Both the position numbers and the translations under genes were made by a program. A stretch of DNA of 64,000 bases from Candidatus Polarisedimenticolia bacterium (lineage in GTDB: Bacteria > Acidobacteriota > Polarisedimenticolia > Gp22-AA2 > AA152): NCBI GenBank assembly GCA_036004685.1, contig DASYRE010000054.1, positions 1 through 64,000 on the forward strand, read 5' to 3'. The notes beneath the pieces were generated by a model. That model was not told where the DNA came from. It searched no databases and saw only the letters and a list, made by a program, of their open reading frames with translations. The first letter of the stretch is position 1, and every line of letters begins with the position of its first letter. Shown here in pieces: positions 26,801 through 35,468 of this stretch.

Positions 26801-27511
26801 TTCCTGCGGAATCCGAACCAGCGCATTTCCGACGGGCTCCCCGATCTCTACATCGAGAACCCGATGTTCAACCGCGTCTTCCGGCTCGGGAATCTCAACG
26901 CCCAGGCCTATCGCGGATGGGAGGTCGAATGGGTGCGTCGGTTGAGCAGGAAATGGCAGATGCAGGCGAGCTACACCTGGTCCCGCACCTGGGGAGACGC
27001 GGAGTCCTACGTCTCCGAGCAGGGCGACGATCCGTCCGTGGCGGAATTCGAGAAGGGATACCTGGCGTACGATCAGCGCCATGTGGTCAAAGTCAGCGCC
27101 GTGACGTACTTCCCCAGAGACTGGCGCCTGGCATGGCGCACCCAATGGGCCTCCGGGACGCCCTACTCGTCGGTCTACCGGGGAGGCGCCCAGGACGACG
27201 TCGGATATGGACAGAGTCGGCTCCTGTACGGGAGATTCCACGGGCTGGGCTTCCTCCGCGAAAACCGGAACGTGCACCGCAATCGCGCGACCTACGACTT
27301 TAACTTCCGCGTCGAGAAGAACTTCGTCCTGGGGAAGGCCGGCGCCGCGGGGTTTTTCGAGGTATTCAACGCGCTCAACAGCGACGACCTGAGAGTCGAC
27401 GAAATGAGATTGTGGTGGGCCGGCCTCGGCATTCCGCATCAGTACACGGCCCTCGAAGGCGAGCGGCGCTTCGGGCGCCGGTTCGAGTTCGGGGTCCAGA
27501 TCGACTTCTGA
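23837..27511 (+). CDS. Oar-like TonB-dependent outer-membrane receptor with EF-hand-like insert
   Basis: This 1224-residue protein has a signal peptide, a carboxypeptidase-regulatory-like beta domain (about 28-115: GDLKGRVLDAALQPLPGVTV), a plug (SLPLLGRNYQDLLTLAPGV, NIHGARDTSVVTLVDGV, FANIITKSGG) and a long barrel ending in aromatic Phe (FGVQIDF), typical of outer-membrane insertion. Between about residues 415 and 573 lies a highly acidic insert with at least six DxNxDG-type loops (DTNGNGI, DLNQNGILD, DLNGNGVLD, DRNADGRVE) that should bind calcium. AGGAGAGGCCCT before ATG 23837 chooses this start over 23786. It probably takes up a bulky nutrient; the substrate is unknown. Confidence 0.92.
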   Translation: MGSFLRASLVFLQLSAALAGLPLLAGTTGDLKGRVLDAALQPLPGVTVTARNAGLALAERGTVSDAAGNYRIPGLPPGSGYRVRVSLPTFAPVEFSDVTITAGGVTTLDAVLRPATELQETVRVPGKTSVVDTESVVTSSTFTSQFIASLPLLGRNYQDLLTLAPGVTDIYETGNPNIHGARDTSVVTLVDGVSTTDPFTGYYGQQLNVESIEELEVITAGATAEFSRAQGGFANIITKSGGNEFRGTFKFFMRTSRLDGDGAGIDPPELTYGFRGAESFRDLRFTDLYPFLSVSGPLLRDKLWYYLAGEYLQIETPRNFLSQAIVSRERGAREFGKVTWQAVPVHKWALSAIVDRTVMPDLGVSTLKDRRSGYLYKRGGPTYTLKESAAFSPNLLLDSTLGWFDNSFERRPNTDPDTNGNGILFVDDRPELGGNGDGILQARERDSGEDWDRDGAYDLFEDFNHNSLLSPGEDLDHDGRLTRSGCEGREHEDEDCDGVLGHEVDLNQNGILDPEDDSGFDCGGGVVCGTGNGRFDTEDLNGNGVLDVVGDSGQSAFPFWFDRNADGRVEAGEYRAPLPPDLDYSTDAEGRTTGPNPLEFLDHRKRFVWREDLSIYREIGGDSHDIKLGVAFEHEAYHQDILQRPILTFPSRQQSAGIGGSSSSSPSPGTVTASMAFPIQAENAAVGDDVGIYFQDTYKPLPNLSLGLGLRVDLENVHAPGFQPFDPRRERDRFDALMGVSGLDTNPMDTLEQGGLASDPLYRDNPTGSVVSQISSVARQLAPSSFTRHNVIVDMFSPHLTDILGHSPTRADLLALGFRVREPQEMRIQNANVAPRLSASWDPAGDGKAKAFASWGRFYDKLFLNAVTGEQGPDELTRYYDFDEDGVQSGIPNNQLGGLKSESPLSAFQVDRGLSTPYTDELTAGFSHELAPELSLSVTYVRRDYRQQLQYVDINHHTTIDPYTGQLSDLFGAELKPDKKLDPPVDPSFLRNPNQRISDGLPDLYIENPMFNRVFRLGNLNAQAYRGWEVEWVRRLSRKWQMQASYTWSRTWGDAESYVSEQGDDPSVAEFEKGYLAYDQRHVVKVSAVTYFPRDWRLAWRTQWASGTPYSSVYRGGAQDDVGYGQSRLLYGRFHGLGFLRENRNVHRNRATYDFNFRVEKNFVLGKAGAAGFFEVFNALNSDDLRVDEMRLWWAGLGIPHQYTALEGERRFGRRFEFGVQIDF

Positions 27512-27563
27512 GCCTTGAGGCGGCTGCCTCTCTGCGGTAGACTTCCGGCTTTCCGGAGGCCCG

Positions 27564-28406
27564 ATGCAGGACACGCTCGCGCCGCTGACGATCGAGGGTC
27601 ACTTCCTGCTGCACCAGATGTTCCGGGTGCGCTGGGAGTCCTGGAAGGCGCTCGCCCCCGAGACACGGCGCGCCGTCGCCGGGGAGGCGGCCGCGGCGCT
27701 CGGCGAGATGGAGAAGCGGCCGGGAGGGACCAGCGCGGCGGCGGCGATTCTCGGGCACAAGGCCGACCTGATGCTGATCCATTTCCGTCCGACGCTCGAC
27801 GATCTGCAGCAGGCCGAGCTGGACGTCTCGCGCCTGGGGCTCTCCGGCCAGCTCGAGCCGGCGGACTCCTACGTCTCGGTCGTCGAGCTGGGCCTCTACG
27901 AGATGACGCTGAAGATCCACGAAGAGCTCGAGGGGAAGGGCTTGAAGCCGAACACCCCCGAGTTCGACAGTCTGCTGGAGGAGGAGCTCGCCCGCCAGCG
28001 CGAGCGCCTGCGCGGCCGGCTCGATCCGGTCTTTCCGCCGCGGCGGTACGTCTGCTTCTATCCGATGAACAAGAAGCGCGGCGAGATCAAGAACTGGTAC
28101 GCCGAGCCGGTTCGCCGGCGGGCCGCGATGATGCGGGAGCACGGCATGATCGGCCGCCGCTACGGCGAGCGGGTCACCCAGATCATCTCCGGATCGATCG
28201 GCTACGACGACTGGGAGTGGGGCGTCGACCTGTTCGCCGACGACCCGCTGGTCTTCAAGAAGCTGGTCTACGAGATGCGTTTCGACGAAGCCAGCTCCTG
28301 GTTCGGAGAGTTCGGGTCCTTCTGGGTCGGCCTGCAATTCCACGCCTCCGATCTTCCCCGATACCTCGAAGGAAGGACCCCCGGTTTCGGCCGGCGCCCC
28401 AGCTGA
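27564..28406 (+). CDS. hemQ: HemQ-like coproheme decarboxylase (chlorite dismutase family)
   Basis: This 280-residue protein fits the heme-dependent peroxidase/chlorite dismutase fold: RPTLDDLQQAELDV, VSVVELGLYE, VCFYPMNKKRGE, MREHGMIGRRYG with the likely haem-ligand His193, and the hallmark GYDDWEWGVDLFADDPL..VYEMRFDE. These are characteristic of HemQ, which converts coproheme to haem b in the coproporphyrin-dependent pathway, rather than of true chlorite dismutases. It follows the TonB receptor by 52 bases on the same strand. Haem demand of the A-type oxidase in this window would fit. Confidence 0.9.
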   Translation: MQDTLAPLTIEGHFLLHQMFRVRWESWKALAPETRRAVAGEAAAALGEMEKRPGGTSAAAAILGHKADLMLIHFRPTLDDLQQAELDVSRLGLSGQLEPADSYVSVVELGLYEMTLKIHEELEGKGLKPNTPEFDSLLEEELARQRERLRGRLDPVFPPRRYVCFYPMNKKRGEIKNWYAEPVRRRAAMMREHGMIGRRYGERVTQIISGSIGYDDWEWGVDLFADDPLVFKKLVYEMRFDEASSWFGEFGSFWVGLQFHASDLPRYLEGRTPGFGRRPS

Positions 28407-28515
28407 CCCTTCCCGGAACCCGGTCCGCATCGCGTCCGTACATTAATAATGTTGGGGGGTCCGGGTGTCCGGATCCGGGACGCCGGGGTTCCGGAAGCGA
28501 ACGAGACACGCCTTT

Positions 28516-28530
28516 GCCACGGCCGGTGGC
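28516..28530 (+). promoter_or_regulatory. Palindrome upstream of the sigma-54 promoter, possible enhancer site
   Basis: GCCAC-GGCCG-GTGGC is a perfect inverted repeat centred about 56 bases before the -24 element. Its place fits an upstream activating site for an NtrC-family activator such as the one encoded at 38700-40070. This is inference from position and symmetry only. Confidence 0.4.
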
Positions 28531-28578
28531 GGCCACGTATGAGACGGGATTCCAGGGGCTTGCGCGATCGGCCTCACG

Positions 28579-28593
28579 TGGCACGGCCCTTGC
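28579..28593 (+). promoter_or_regulatory. Sigma-54 (-24/-12) promoter of the efflux cluster
   Basis: TGGCACG-GCCC-TTGC matches the sigma-54 consensus at every key base: GG at -24 and GC at -12 separated by exactly 10 bases. Transcription would start near 28604, giving a short leader of about 40 bases to the membrane-fusion gene. An NtrC-family activator is encoded downstream in the same cluster, pointing to autoregulated control. The rest of the gap 28407-28644 has no gene. Confidence 0.85.
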
Positions 28594-28631
28594 CATCTAC
28601 CCCGCCGCCGGCTCGAATCCGCCGGATCCAC

Positions 28632-28638
28632 AAAGGAG
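28632..28638 (+). promoter_or_regulatory. Shine-Dalgarno AAAGGAG indicating an AUC start at 28645
   Basis: AAAGGAG lies 6 bases upstream of ATC (28645-28647), the ideal spacing for that codon. The first standard start in frame, GTG at 28666, is 27 bases away and could not use it. The first codons (ATC GAT ATT CAG CGT CCG) read like the MDI.RP opening that I recall for this protein family. Confidence 0.65.
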
Positions 28639-28644
28639 ACTGAC

Positions 28645-29898
28645 ATCGATATTCAGCGTCCGTCCGTGGCGGCGAAGCGCCGCAAGCAACGGATTGCGCT
28701 CGTGGCGGGGACCGTCCTGCTCCTGGTCCTGGTGACGGTGGGACTCTCCCGGCTGGAGCCGGCCGCGCCTTCCATCGAGCGCGCCACCGTCTGGGTGGAT
28801 ACCGTCAAGCGCGGCTCGATGCTCCGGCAGGTGCGGGGCACCGGGAGCCTGGTGCCCGAGGAGATCCGCTGGATCCCGGCGGTCACGGAGGGACGGGTGG
28901 AGCGGATCAAGACGCTGCCCGGGACGGTGGTGAAGGCCGACACCGTGCTCCTCGAGCTGAGCAATCCCGACGTCGGCCTCGCGGAGCGCGACGCCGCCTC
29001 GGAGCTGAAGGCCGGCGAGGCCGAGCTGCTCAACCTGAAGGCCCAGCTGCAAAGCCAGCTCCTGACGCAGCAGGCGGCCGCGGCACTCGTCCAGGCGGAC
29101 TACCGGCAAGCCGCCATGCAGGCCGACGCCGACGCGCGGCTCGCCGCCGACGGGCTGGTCGCCGACATCACGAAAAACATCTCCAAGCTGCGCGCCGAGG
29201 AGCTCGAAGGGCGCTCCGGGATCGAGCAGAAGCGCCTGGACGTCGCCGCGCAGGCGGCGGAGGCGCAGCTCGCGGTCCAGCAGGCGCGCGTGGGGAGACT
29301 GAAGGAAGCCCACGATCTGCGCAAGAGCCAGCTCAACGCGCTGAAGGTGCGAGCCGGAGTGGAGGGGGTCCTGCAGCTCATTCCCGTCGAGGTGGGACAG
29401 CGCGTTTCGCCGGGCGCGAACCTGGCGCGCGTCGCCGAGCCGGGGCGCCTGAAGGCGCAGGTACGGATCGCCGAGACGCAGGCCCGGGACATCCAGATCG
29501 GGCAGGTGGCGTCCATCGACACGCGCAACGGCATCATCGCCGGGCGGGTCTCCCGGATCGATCCTTCCGTGCAGAACGGCACGGTCACCGTCGACGTCGC
29601 GCTGACCGGCGAGCTGCTGCGCGGCGCCCGGCCCGATCTGACGGTGGACGGAACGATCGAGCTGGAGCGGCTCGAGAACGTCCTGTACGTCGGCCGTCCG
29701 GCGTTCGGTCAGGAGAAGAGCACCGTGAGCCTCTTCCGTCTCGCCCCCGGCGGCAAGGAAGCCAACCGGACCCAGGTCAAGCTGGGCCGCAGCTCGGTGA
29801 ACACCGTGGAGATCCTGGAGGGGCTCAAGGAGGGAGAGCAGGTGATCCTTTCGGACACCTCGGCGTGGGACTCCTACGATCGCGTCCGATTGAATTGA
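28645..29898 (+). CDS. Periplasmic adaptor (membrane-fusion protein, HlyD/MacA-like)
   Basis: This protein has 417 residues if it starts at ATC 28645; the shorter GTG start at 28666 leaves 410. It has one N-terminal transmembrane helix (about 17-35), a lipoyl/barrel-sandwich half (GRVERIKTLPGTVVKAD), a long Ala/Glu/Gln-rich coiled-coil hairpin (about 115-235) and the second lipoyl half (RAGVEGVLQLIPVEVGQRVSPG). The beta-barrel region LKAQVRIAETQARDIQIGQ follows. It links an inner-membrane ABC transporter to the envelope, as MacA does. It is the first gene after the sigma-54 promoter and upstream of the ABC genes. The non-standard start codon is unusual, or a sequencing error for ATG. Confidence 0.9.
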   Translation: MDIQRPSVAAKRRKQRIALVAGTVLLLVLVTVGLSRLEPAAPSIERATVWVDTVKRGSMLRQVRGTGSLVPEEIRWIPAVTEGRVERIKTLPGTVVKADTVLLELSNPDVGLAERDAASELKAGEAELLNLKAQLQSQLLTQQAAAALVQADYRQAAMQADADARLAADGLVADITKNISKLRAEELEGRSGIEQKRLDVAAQAAEAQLAVQQARVGRLKEAHDLRKSQLNALKVRAGVEGVLQLIPVEVGQRVSPGANLARVAEPGRLKAQVRIAETQARDIQIGQVASIDTRNGIIAGRVSRIDPSVQNGTVTVDVALTGELLRGARPDLTVDGTIELERLENVLYVGRPAFGQEKSTVSLFRLAPGGKEANRTQVKLGRSSVNTVEILEGLKEGEQVILSDTSAWDSYDRVRLN

Positions 29899-29935
29899 CG
29901 GTCCGAATCCATTCACGAAGAGAGGAGCGGGATCC

Positions 29936-30640
29936 ATGAACAGTTCGGCTCAGCCCCTGATCGCCCTGGACGGCGTGACCAAAGTCTTCTACACGGATGA
30001 GGTCGAGACGCATGCCCTTTCGGGCGTTCAGATGGAGATTAAGAACGGCGAGTACGTCTCGATCGCCGGACCGTCGGGATGCGGCAAGTCCACGCTGCTC
30101 TCCATCCTGGGACTGCTCGATTCCCCGACCGAGGGGTCGTTCCTGCTCAACGGGCGCCCGGTGCAGGATCTGAATCTCTCGGATCGCGCCCGGATCCGCA
30201 ACCGGGAAATCGGGTTCATCTTCCAGAGCTTCAACCTCATCGGCGATCTCACCGTGTTCGAGAACGTGGAGCTTCCGCTCACCTACCGGGGCATGAAGGG
30301 GAGCGAGCGCAAGGGACGGGTGAACGAGGCCCTCGAGAAAGTGGGGATGGCCCATCGGGCCCGCCACCTCCCGAGCCAGCTCTCCGGAGGGCAGCAGCAG
30401 CGCGTCGCGGTGGCGCGAGCCCTCGTCGGCAGCCCTCTGATGCTGCTCGCGGACGAGCCGACCGGGAACCTCGACTCCAAGAACGGCGATGCGGTGATGG
30501 AGCTGCTGCGGGAGCTGCACCGGGGAGGCGCGACGATCTGCATGGTGACCCACGATCAACGCTTCTCGCGGCACGCGGACCGCACGATCCATCTCTTCGA
30601 CGGGCGCATCGTGGAGGAGACGATGGAGGCGGCGCGGTGA
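29936..30640 (+). CDS. ABC transporter ATP-binding protein (MacB/LolD type)
   Basis: This 234-residue ATPase has Walker A GPSGCGKST, a Q-loop (FQSFNLIGDLTVFEN), the signature LSGGQQQRVAVARAL, Walker [15 protein letters not shown] and the switch His in MVTHDQR, all intact. It belongs to the MacB/LolD/FtsE branch that drives mechanotransmission by FtsX-like permeases rather than direct import. The stop overlaps the start of the first ADOP permease (GTGA at 30637-30640), so the two are coupled. The ribosome site GAGAGGAGCGGG precedes the ATG. Confidence 0.95.
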   Translation: MNSSAQPLIALDGVTKVFYTDEVETHALSGVQMEIKNGEYVSIAGPSGCGKSTLLSILGLLDSPTEGSFLLNGRPVQDLNLSDRARIRNREIGFIFQSFNLIGDLTVFENVELPLTYRGMKGSERKGRVNEALEKVGMAHRARHLPSQLSGGQQQRVAVARALVGSPLMLLADEPTGNLDSKNGDAVMELLRELHRGGATICMVTHDQRFSRHADRTIHLFDGRIVEETMEAAR

Positions 30641-33039
30641 AGTCGCTCTGGCAGGATGTGCGCTATGGCTTCCGCCTGCTCGTCCACCAGCCCGGATTCA
30701 CGACGGCCGCGATCCTGACGCTGGGGCTCGGGATCGGCGCCAACACGGCGCTCTTCTCGGTCATCCACGCGGTCCTCCTCAAGCCGCTGCCCTACGCCGA
30801 CGCCGACCGGATCATGATGGTCTGGTCCAATAATCTCTCCAAGGGATGGGACAGCTTCGCCGTTTCCCCGCCCGATTTCCTCGACTTCAAAAAACGCAGC
30901 AGGCGATTCGAGACGATGGTCGCCTTCCAGAGCGAATCGCTGGTCCTGACCGGCGATGCCGAGCCGGAGCGTCTCGACGGAATGCTCACGACCGAAGGGT
31001 TCTTCGAGCTCTCCGGCGTGCAGCCGGCGCGGGGCCGCGGATTTCGACCGGAGGAATTCGGGGAAGGAAAGAACCGGGTCGTCGTGCTGAGCCATGGTCT
31101 GTGGAAGCGCCGGTTCGGATCGAATCCGGAGGTCCTGCAGAAGAGCCTGCTACTGAACGGGGAGCCCTACGCCGTGGTCGGGGTCCTGCCGGAACAGTTC
31201 CGGATTCCCATGGGGGCCGATCTGCTCGCGCCCCTCGGCTTCTCGGACGAGCGGCTGGCCCATCGCGGGAGTCGAAACCTCGTGGTGATGGGCAAGCTGC
31301 GGCCCGGCGGCACCGTCTCCGGGGCCCGGGCCGAGGTGAGCGGGATCGCCGAGAGTCTGGCGAAGCAGTACCCGGACGCCGACACCGGTTGGGGGGCGAC
31401 GGTGAACCCGCTCTACGAACAAATCGTGGGAGGAGTTCGTCCGGCTCTCGTGGCGCTTTTCGCCGCCGTCGGCTTCGTGCTCCTCATCGCCTGCGGCAAC
31501 GTCACCAACCTGCTTCTGGCGCACGGATCCTCGCGGCAGAAAGAGATCGCCCTGCGCGCGGCGGTGGGGGCGGGTCAGGGCCGCCTCGTCCGCCAGCTGT
31601 TGACCGAGAGCGTCCTGCTGGCGTTGGGAGGCGGAGGGCTCGGGCTGCTCCTCGGAGGATGGGGGGTCGATCTCCTGCGCGCGCTCAAGCCGGCCGGCTT
31701 GCCGCGGATCCAGGAGCTCGGGATGAATCCGACGGTTCTTCTGTTCACGCTGGGCCTCTCCCTGCTCACGGGGCTGGTGGTCGGGGTGACGCCCGCGTTC
31801 CTGATTTCACGATCCAATCTGCACGACGTCCTGAAAGAAGGCGGCCGCGGGCCCTCCCGGCTGCGGCAGCGGCTGCGGGGCCTCCTGGTCGTCTCCCAGG
31901 TGGCCCTGTCCCTCGTGCTTCTGGTGGGAGCCGGATTGCAGATCCGGAGCTTCATGCAGTTGATGGCCGTCAACCCCGGCTTCGACGCGACCAACGCGCT
32001 CACCTTCCGCGTCTCTCTCCCCGGGCAGAAGTACGCGGCGGGAGAACCGCGCTCCGACTTCTACCGGAGGACACTCGAAAGCGCACGAGCGCTGCCCGGA
32101 GTGAAAGCGGTCGCCGCCGTCAACCCGCTGCCTTTCGGAGGGGACGACCTGATCTACTCGGTGGAGGTGGAAGGGCGCCCGAGCCCCGCGGGCCAGAATC
32201 CGTCCGCCAACTGGTACTCGATCAGCTCCGACTACCTCCAGACCATGGGGATCCCGATCGTGAAGGGGCGCGGATTCACCGAGCACGACGCGCCCGGCGC
32301 CCCCCGCGTGGCGCTCATCAACGAGACGATGGCGCGCAAGGTCTTCCCCGGCGAGGACCCGATCGGGCGGAGGATCTCGATGGGGATCGATCCCGAGTCG
32401 ATGCGGGAGATCGTGGGAATCGTGAGAGACGTGAAGCACTACGGACTGGAGTCCCAAGTGACGATGCAGATGTACGAGCCGTTCTTGCAGAATCCGAGCG
32501 AGGGGATGACGTTCGTGCTGCGCTCCGATGCGAACCCGGGCTCCCTGGCGCCGGCCGCGCGCCGGGCGGTGTTCGCGCTGGATCGCGACCTGCCCGTCTC
32601 CCAGGTCCAGACCCTCGAGTCCCTGATCTCCGACTCCTCCTCCCAGCGCCGGTTCAACACCGTCCTGATCGGTCTCTTCGCGCTCGTCGCGCTGGTTCTG
32701 GCGGCGGTGGGGATCTACGGCGTGGTCGCCTATTCGGTGGCGCAGCGCACCCAGGAGCTGGGCGTGCGCATGGCGCTCGGCGCGCAGAAGAGCCACATCT
32801 TCGGCATGGTGCTCCGGCAGGCGATGGGGCTGGTGACCTCGGGCGTGATCGTCGGCCTGGCGGGAGCCGCGCTGCTCATCCGGTTCATCGCCCACCTTCT
32901 CTACGGCGTCGGTCCTTTCGATGCCATGACCTTCTTCGTGACGCCGCTGATCCTGGCCGCGGTCGCGCTCCTTGCCTCGTATCTGCCGGCGCGGCGGGCG
33001 ACCCGGGTCGATCCGGCGGTCGCCCTGCGGTGCGAGTAG
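30637..33039 (+). CDS. ADOP-type (duplicated FtsX/MacB) ABC permease 1
   Basis: This 800-residue permease starts with DVRYGFRLLVHQPGFT, the N-terminal signature of acidobacterial duplicated permeases. The next part is [27 protein letters not shown]. It contains two MacB periplasmic-core plus FtsX units, each with a large extracytoplasmic domain and about four helices, ending in [18 protein letters not shown]. The open frame continues upstream through the ATPase gene in another frame; the GTG at 30637, overlapping the ATPase stop, is the real start. With the ATPase and adaptor it should form a MacAB-like exporter or lipoprotein/peptide extrusion machine. The substrate is unknown. Confidence 0.92.
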   Translation: MKSLWQDVRYGFRLLVHQPGFTTAAILTLGLGIGANTALFSVIHAVLLKPLPYADADRIMMVWSNNLSKGWDSFAVSPPDFLDFKKRSRRFETMVAFQSESLVLTGDAEPERLDGMLTTEGFFELSGVQPARGRGFRPEEFGEGKNRVVVLSHGLWKRRFGSNPEVLQKSLLLNGEPYAVVGVLPEQFRIPMGADLLAPLGFSDERLAHRGSRNLVVMGKLRPGGTVSGARAEVSGIAESLAKQYPDADTGWGATVNPLYEQIVGGVRPALVALFAAVGFVLLIACGNVTNLLLAHGSSRQKEIALRAAVGAGQGRLVRQLLTESVLLALGGGGLGLLLGGWGVDLLRALKPAGLPRIQELGMNPTVLLFTLGLSLLTGLVVGVTPAFLISRSNLHDVLKEGGRGPSRLRQRLRGLLVVSQVALSLVLLVGAGLQIRSFMQLMAVNPGFDATNALTFRVSLPGQKYAAGEPRSDFYRRTLESARALPGVKAVAAVNPLPFGGDDLIYSVEVEGRPSPAGQNPSANWYSISSDYLQTMGIPIVKGRGFTEHDAPGAPRVALINETMARKVFPGEDPIGRRISMGIDPESMREIVGIVRDVKHYGLESQVTMQMYEPFLQNPSEGMTFVLRSDANPGSLAPAARRAVFALDRDLPVSQVQTLESLISDSSSQRRFNTVLIGLFALVALVLAAVGIYGVVAYSVAQRTQELGVRMALGAQKSHIFGMVLRQAMGLVTSGVIVGLAGAALLIRFIAHLLYGVGPFDAMTFFVTPLILAAVALLASYLPARRATRVDPAVALRCE

Positions 33040-33051
33040 GAGGACGCCGCC

Positions 33052-35460
33052 ATGGGCTCCTTCCTCCAGGATCTTCGTCACGCCCTCCGGTTGTTCCTGA
33101 AGGCTCCCGGCTTCACGGCGATCGCCGTCGTGACGCTCGGGCTGGGAATCGGCGCCAACACCGCCCTGTTCAGCGTTGTGAACGCCGTCCTCATGCGCCC
33201 GCTCCCCTACGAGGATCCGCGGCGCCTAGTCCGGATCCACGGGGTCAACGCCCTTTCCGGGACCACCGCCGGTCCGGTGTCCACGCTCGACGTGGAGGAC
33301 TTCCGGCGGCAGAACAGGACGCTCGAGTCGCTCGCGGCGTTGAGCAACTCCTCCGCGATCCTGACCGGAAGAGGGGAGCCCCGCCCGTTGAGCGTGGCCA
33401 GCGCCTCCTCCAGCCTGCTCCGGGTCCTGGGCGCGAAGCCTCTGCTGGGACGCTTCCTCCTGCCGGAAGAGGAGAAGGAAGGGGGTGAGCGCGTCATCGT
33501 GGTGGCCCACGAATTCTGGCGGTCCGAATTCGGAGGCGATCCGAAGGTTCTCGGACAGATGGTGACGCTGAGCGGCATTCCGCGCCGCGTCGTGGGGGTT
33601 CTGCCCTCCGGGTTCCGTTCTCCGATCCCGGGGCCGATGGGGGAGCCCGCGATCTGGCGGCCGCTGCTCGTGCCGTCTGACCTCGGGGCGCGCGGCGGCC
33701 ACACGAACTGGTGCGTCGGCCGCCTGAAGCCGGGGGCGTCGGTCGCCCAGGCCCAGGCCGATCTCGACTCCCTGGCCGCGAGCATCGAAAAGACCTATCC
33801 GGAGACGAGCACCGGCTGGCGGACGCACGTCGTGCCGCTCCAGGAGGATCTCGTGGGCGAAGTCCGCCGCGGCCTGGTCGCGCTGACCGGCGCGGTCGCC
33901 CTCGTCCTGGCCATCGCCTGCGCCAATGTGGCCAACCTGTTTCTCGTCCGGGCCGCCGGAAGGACGCGGGAGATGGCGATTCGCCGGACCCTCGGGGCGA
34001 GCTCCTGGAGAATCTCCCGCCAGCTCCTGACCGAATGCCTCGTCCTCGCGGCGGCCGGCGGAACGTTCGGGCTCCTTCTCGCCACCTGGACGAAGGATTT
34101 GATTCTCGCCGCGGCCGGAGCCTCGCTTCCGGCCTGGGCCGACGTCCGGCTCGACGGCACCGTCCTGGGCTTCACCTTGGTGGTCTCGATCGTCACCGGA
34201 GTGCTGTTCGGCCTCGGCCCCGCGCTGCACGGCTTCCGATCGGATTTGGGGCGCTTCCTCCAGGAGGGGACGCGGGCGGGGATCGGCCTGGAGAAGACCC
34301 GGCTCCGGCGCCTCCTGGTGACGGGCCAAGTCGCCCTTTCCATGGTGCTCCTTGCCGGAGCGGGATTGCTGCTGCAGAGCTTGTGGCGCCTCCTGCGGGT
34401 CGACACCGGCTTTCGGACCGAAAACGTCCTCACCGTGACGCTGGCGCCGCCCCGCGCCCGGTACGCGGAGACCGGTCAGATCAACGACTTCTATCGCCGC
34501 CTCCTCGATCGGGTCGAAGCGATCCCGGGCCTGCGCGCCGCCGGCCTGATCAACATCCTGCCGCTCAGCGGCGGCTATTCGGGGGACAGCTTCCTCGTCG
34601 ACGAGCACCCGCCCGTCCAGCCCGGCCAGGAGCCGAACGCGGAGCATCGCACGGTGAGCGAAGGCTATTTCACGGCGATGGGGATCCCGTTGCGCCGCGG
34701 CCGCCTCTTCACGCCGCGCGACGACGCGCAGGCGCCGCGCGTCGCCCTGATCAACGAGGCGATGGCGCGGACTTTCTTCCCCGGTGAGGATCCCATGGGC
34801 AAGCACCTCAAGTACGGCGAGTCCCGCGAGATCGTGGGAATCGTCGGCAACGTCCGTCACTTTGCGGTGGCCGAGGAGCCCAAGCCCGAGTACTACTTCC
34901 CCTTCTCCCAGGAGGACCTTTCGGAGTACACGCTCGTCGTGAGGGGCTCCGGGGATCCGGCGCCGCTGCTGGCCCCCGTCCGCGCGGCGGTCCGCGACCT
35001 GGACAAGGATCTAGCGCTCTCCAACGTCCGGACGATCGCTGATCTGGTGGACCGCTCGGTCGCCCAGCCGCGCTTTCGGGCGCTGCTCCTGGGGGCCTTC
35101 GCGGGGCTCGCGCTCGCCCTCGCGGCGGTGGGGATTTACGGGCTGACGGCCCACGTGGTGGCGCAGCGGACCCGAGAGATCGGCATCCGCATCGCTCTCG
35201 GCGCCCGGCGCTCGGACGTCCTGGCCTTGATCGTCGGGGACGGGCTCCGGCCGGTCGGGGTCGGGATGGCCGTCGGATTGGCCGGGACTTTCGCGCTGAC
35301 CCGCCTGCTCGCGAGCCTGCTCTTCGGCGTCAAGCCTGCCGATCTCTCGACCTTCACGGCGGTCTCGTTCCTGCTCGGAGTCGTGACGCTTCTCGCCTGC
35401 TACCTCCCCGCCCGGAGGGCGACGCGGATCGATCCCGCCGTCGCCCTCCGGGACGAATAG
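33052..35460 (+). CDS. ADOP-type ABC permease 2
   Basis: This 802-residue permease has the same duplicated layout as its neighbours: [41 protein letters not shown] at the start, a second FtsX unit around residues 680-800 and the end [10 protein letters not shown]-like [20 protein letters not shown]. The ATG follows AGGAGGACGCCGCC, 12 bases after the first permease, so it arose by tandem duplication and is co-transcribed. It may pair with permease 1 or 3 as a heterodimer. The divergence between copies is large enough to suggest old duplication. Confidence 0.92.
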   Translation: MGSFLQDLRHALRLFLKAPGFTAIAVVTLGLGIGANTALFSVVNAVLMRPLPYEDPRRLVRIHGVNALSGTTAGPVSTLDVEDFRRQNRTLESLAALSNSSAILTGRGEPRPLSVASASSSLLRVLGAKPLLGRFLLPEEEKEGGERVIVVAHEFWRSEFGGDPKVLGQMVTLSGIPRRVVGVLPSGFRSPIPGPMGEPAIWRPLLVPSDLGARGGHTNWCVGRLKPGASVAQAQADLDSLAASIEKTYPETSTGWRTHVVPLQEDLVGEVRRGLVALTGAVALVLAIACANVANLFLVRAAGRTREMAIRRTLGASSWRISRQLLTECLVLAAAGGTFGLLLATWTKDLILAAAGASLPAWADVRLDGTVLGFTLVVSIVTGVLFGLGPALHGFRSDLGRFLQEGTRAGIGLEKTRLRRLLVTGQVALSMVLLAGAGLLLQSLWRLLRVDTGFRTENVLTVTLAPPRARYAETGQINDFYRRLLDRVEAIPGLRAAGLINILPLSGGYSGDSFLVDEHPPVQPGQEPNAEHRTVSEGYFTAMGIPLRRGRLFTPRDDAQAPRVALINEAMARTFFPGEDPMGKHLKYGESREIVGIVGNVRHFAVAEEPKPEYYFPFSQEDLSEYTLVVRGSGDPAPLLAPVRAAVRDLDKDLALSNVRTIADLVDRSVAQPRFRALLLGAFAGLALALAAVGIYGLTAHVVAQRTREIGIRIALGARRSDVLALIVGDGLRPVGVGMAVGLAGTFALTRLLASLLFGVKPADLSTFTAVSFLLGVVTLLACYLPARRATRIDPAVALRDE

Positions 35461-35468
35461 GAGCTTCC

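Noticed and set aside
28606-28625. tRNA T-arm-like sequence GGCTCGAATCC
   Set aside because: No acceptor stem, D-arm or anticodon arm can be built around it; it lies in the leader of the sigma-54 transcript.
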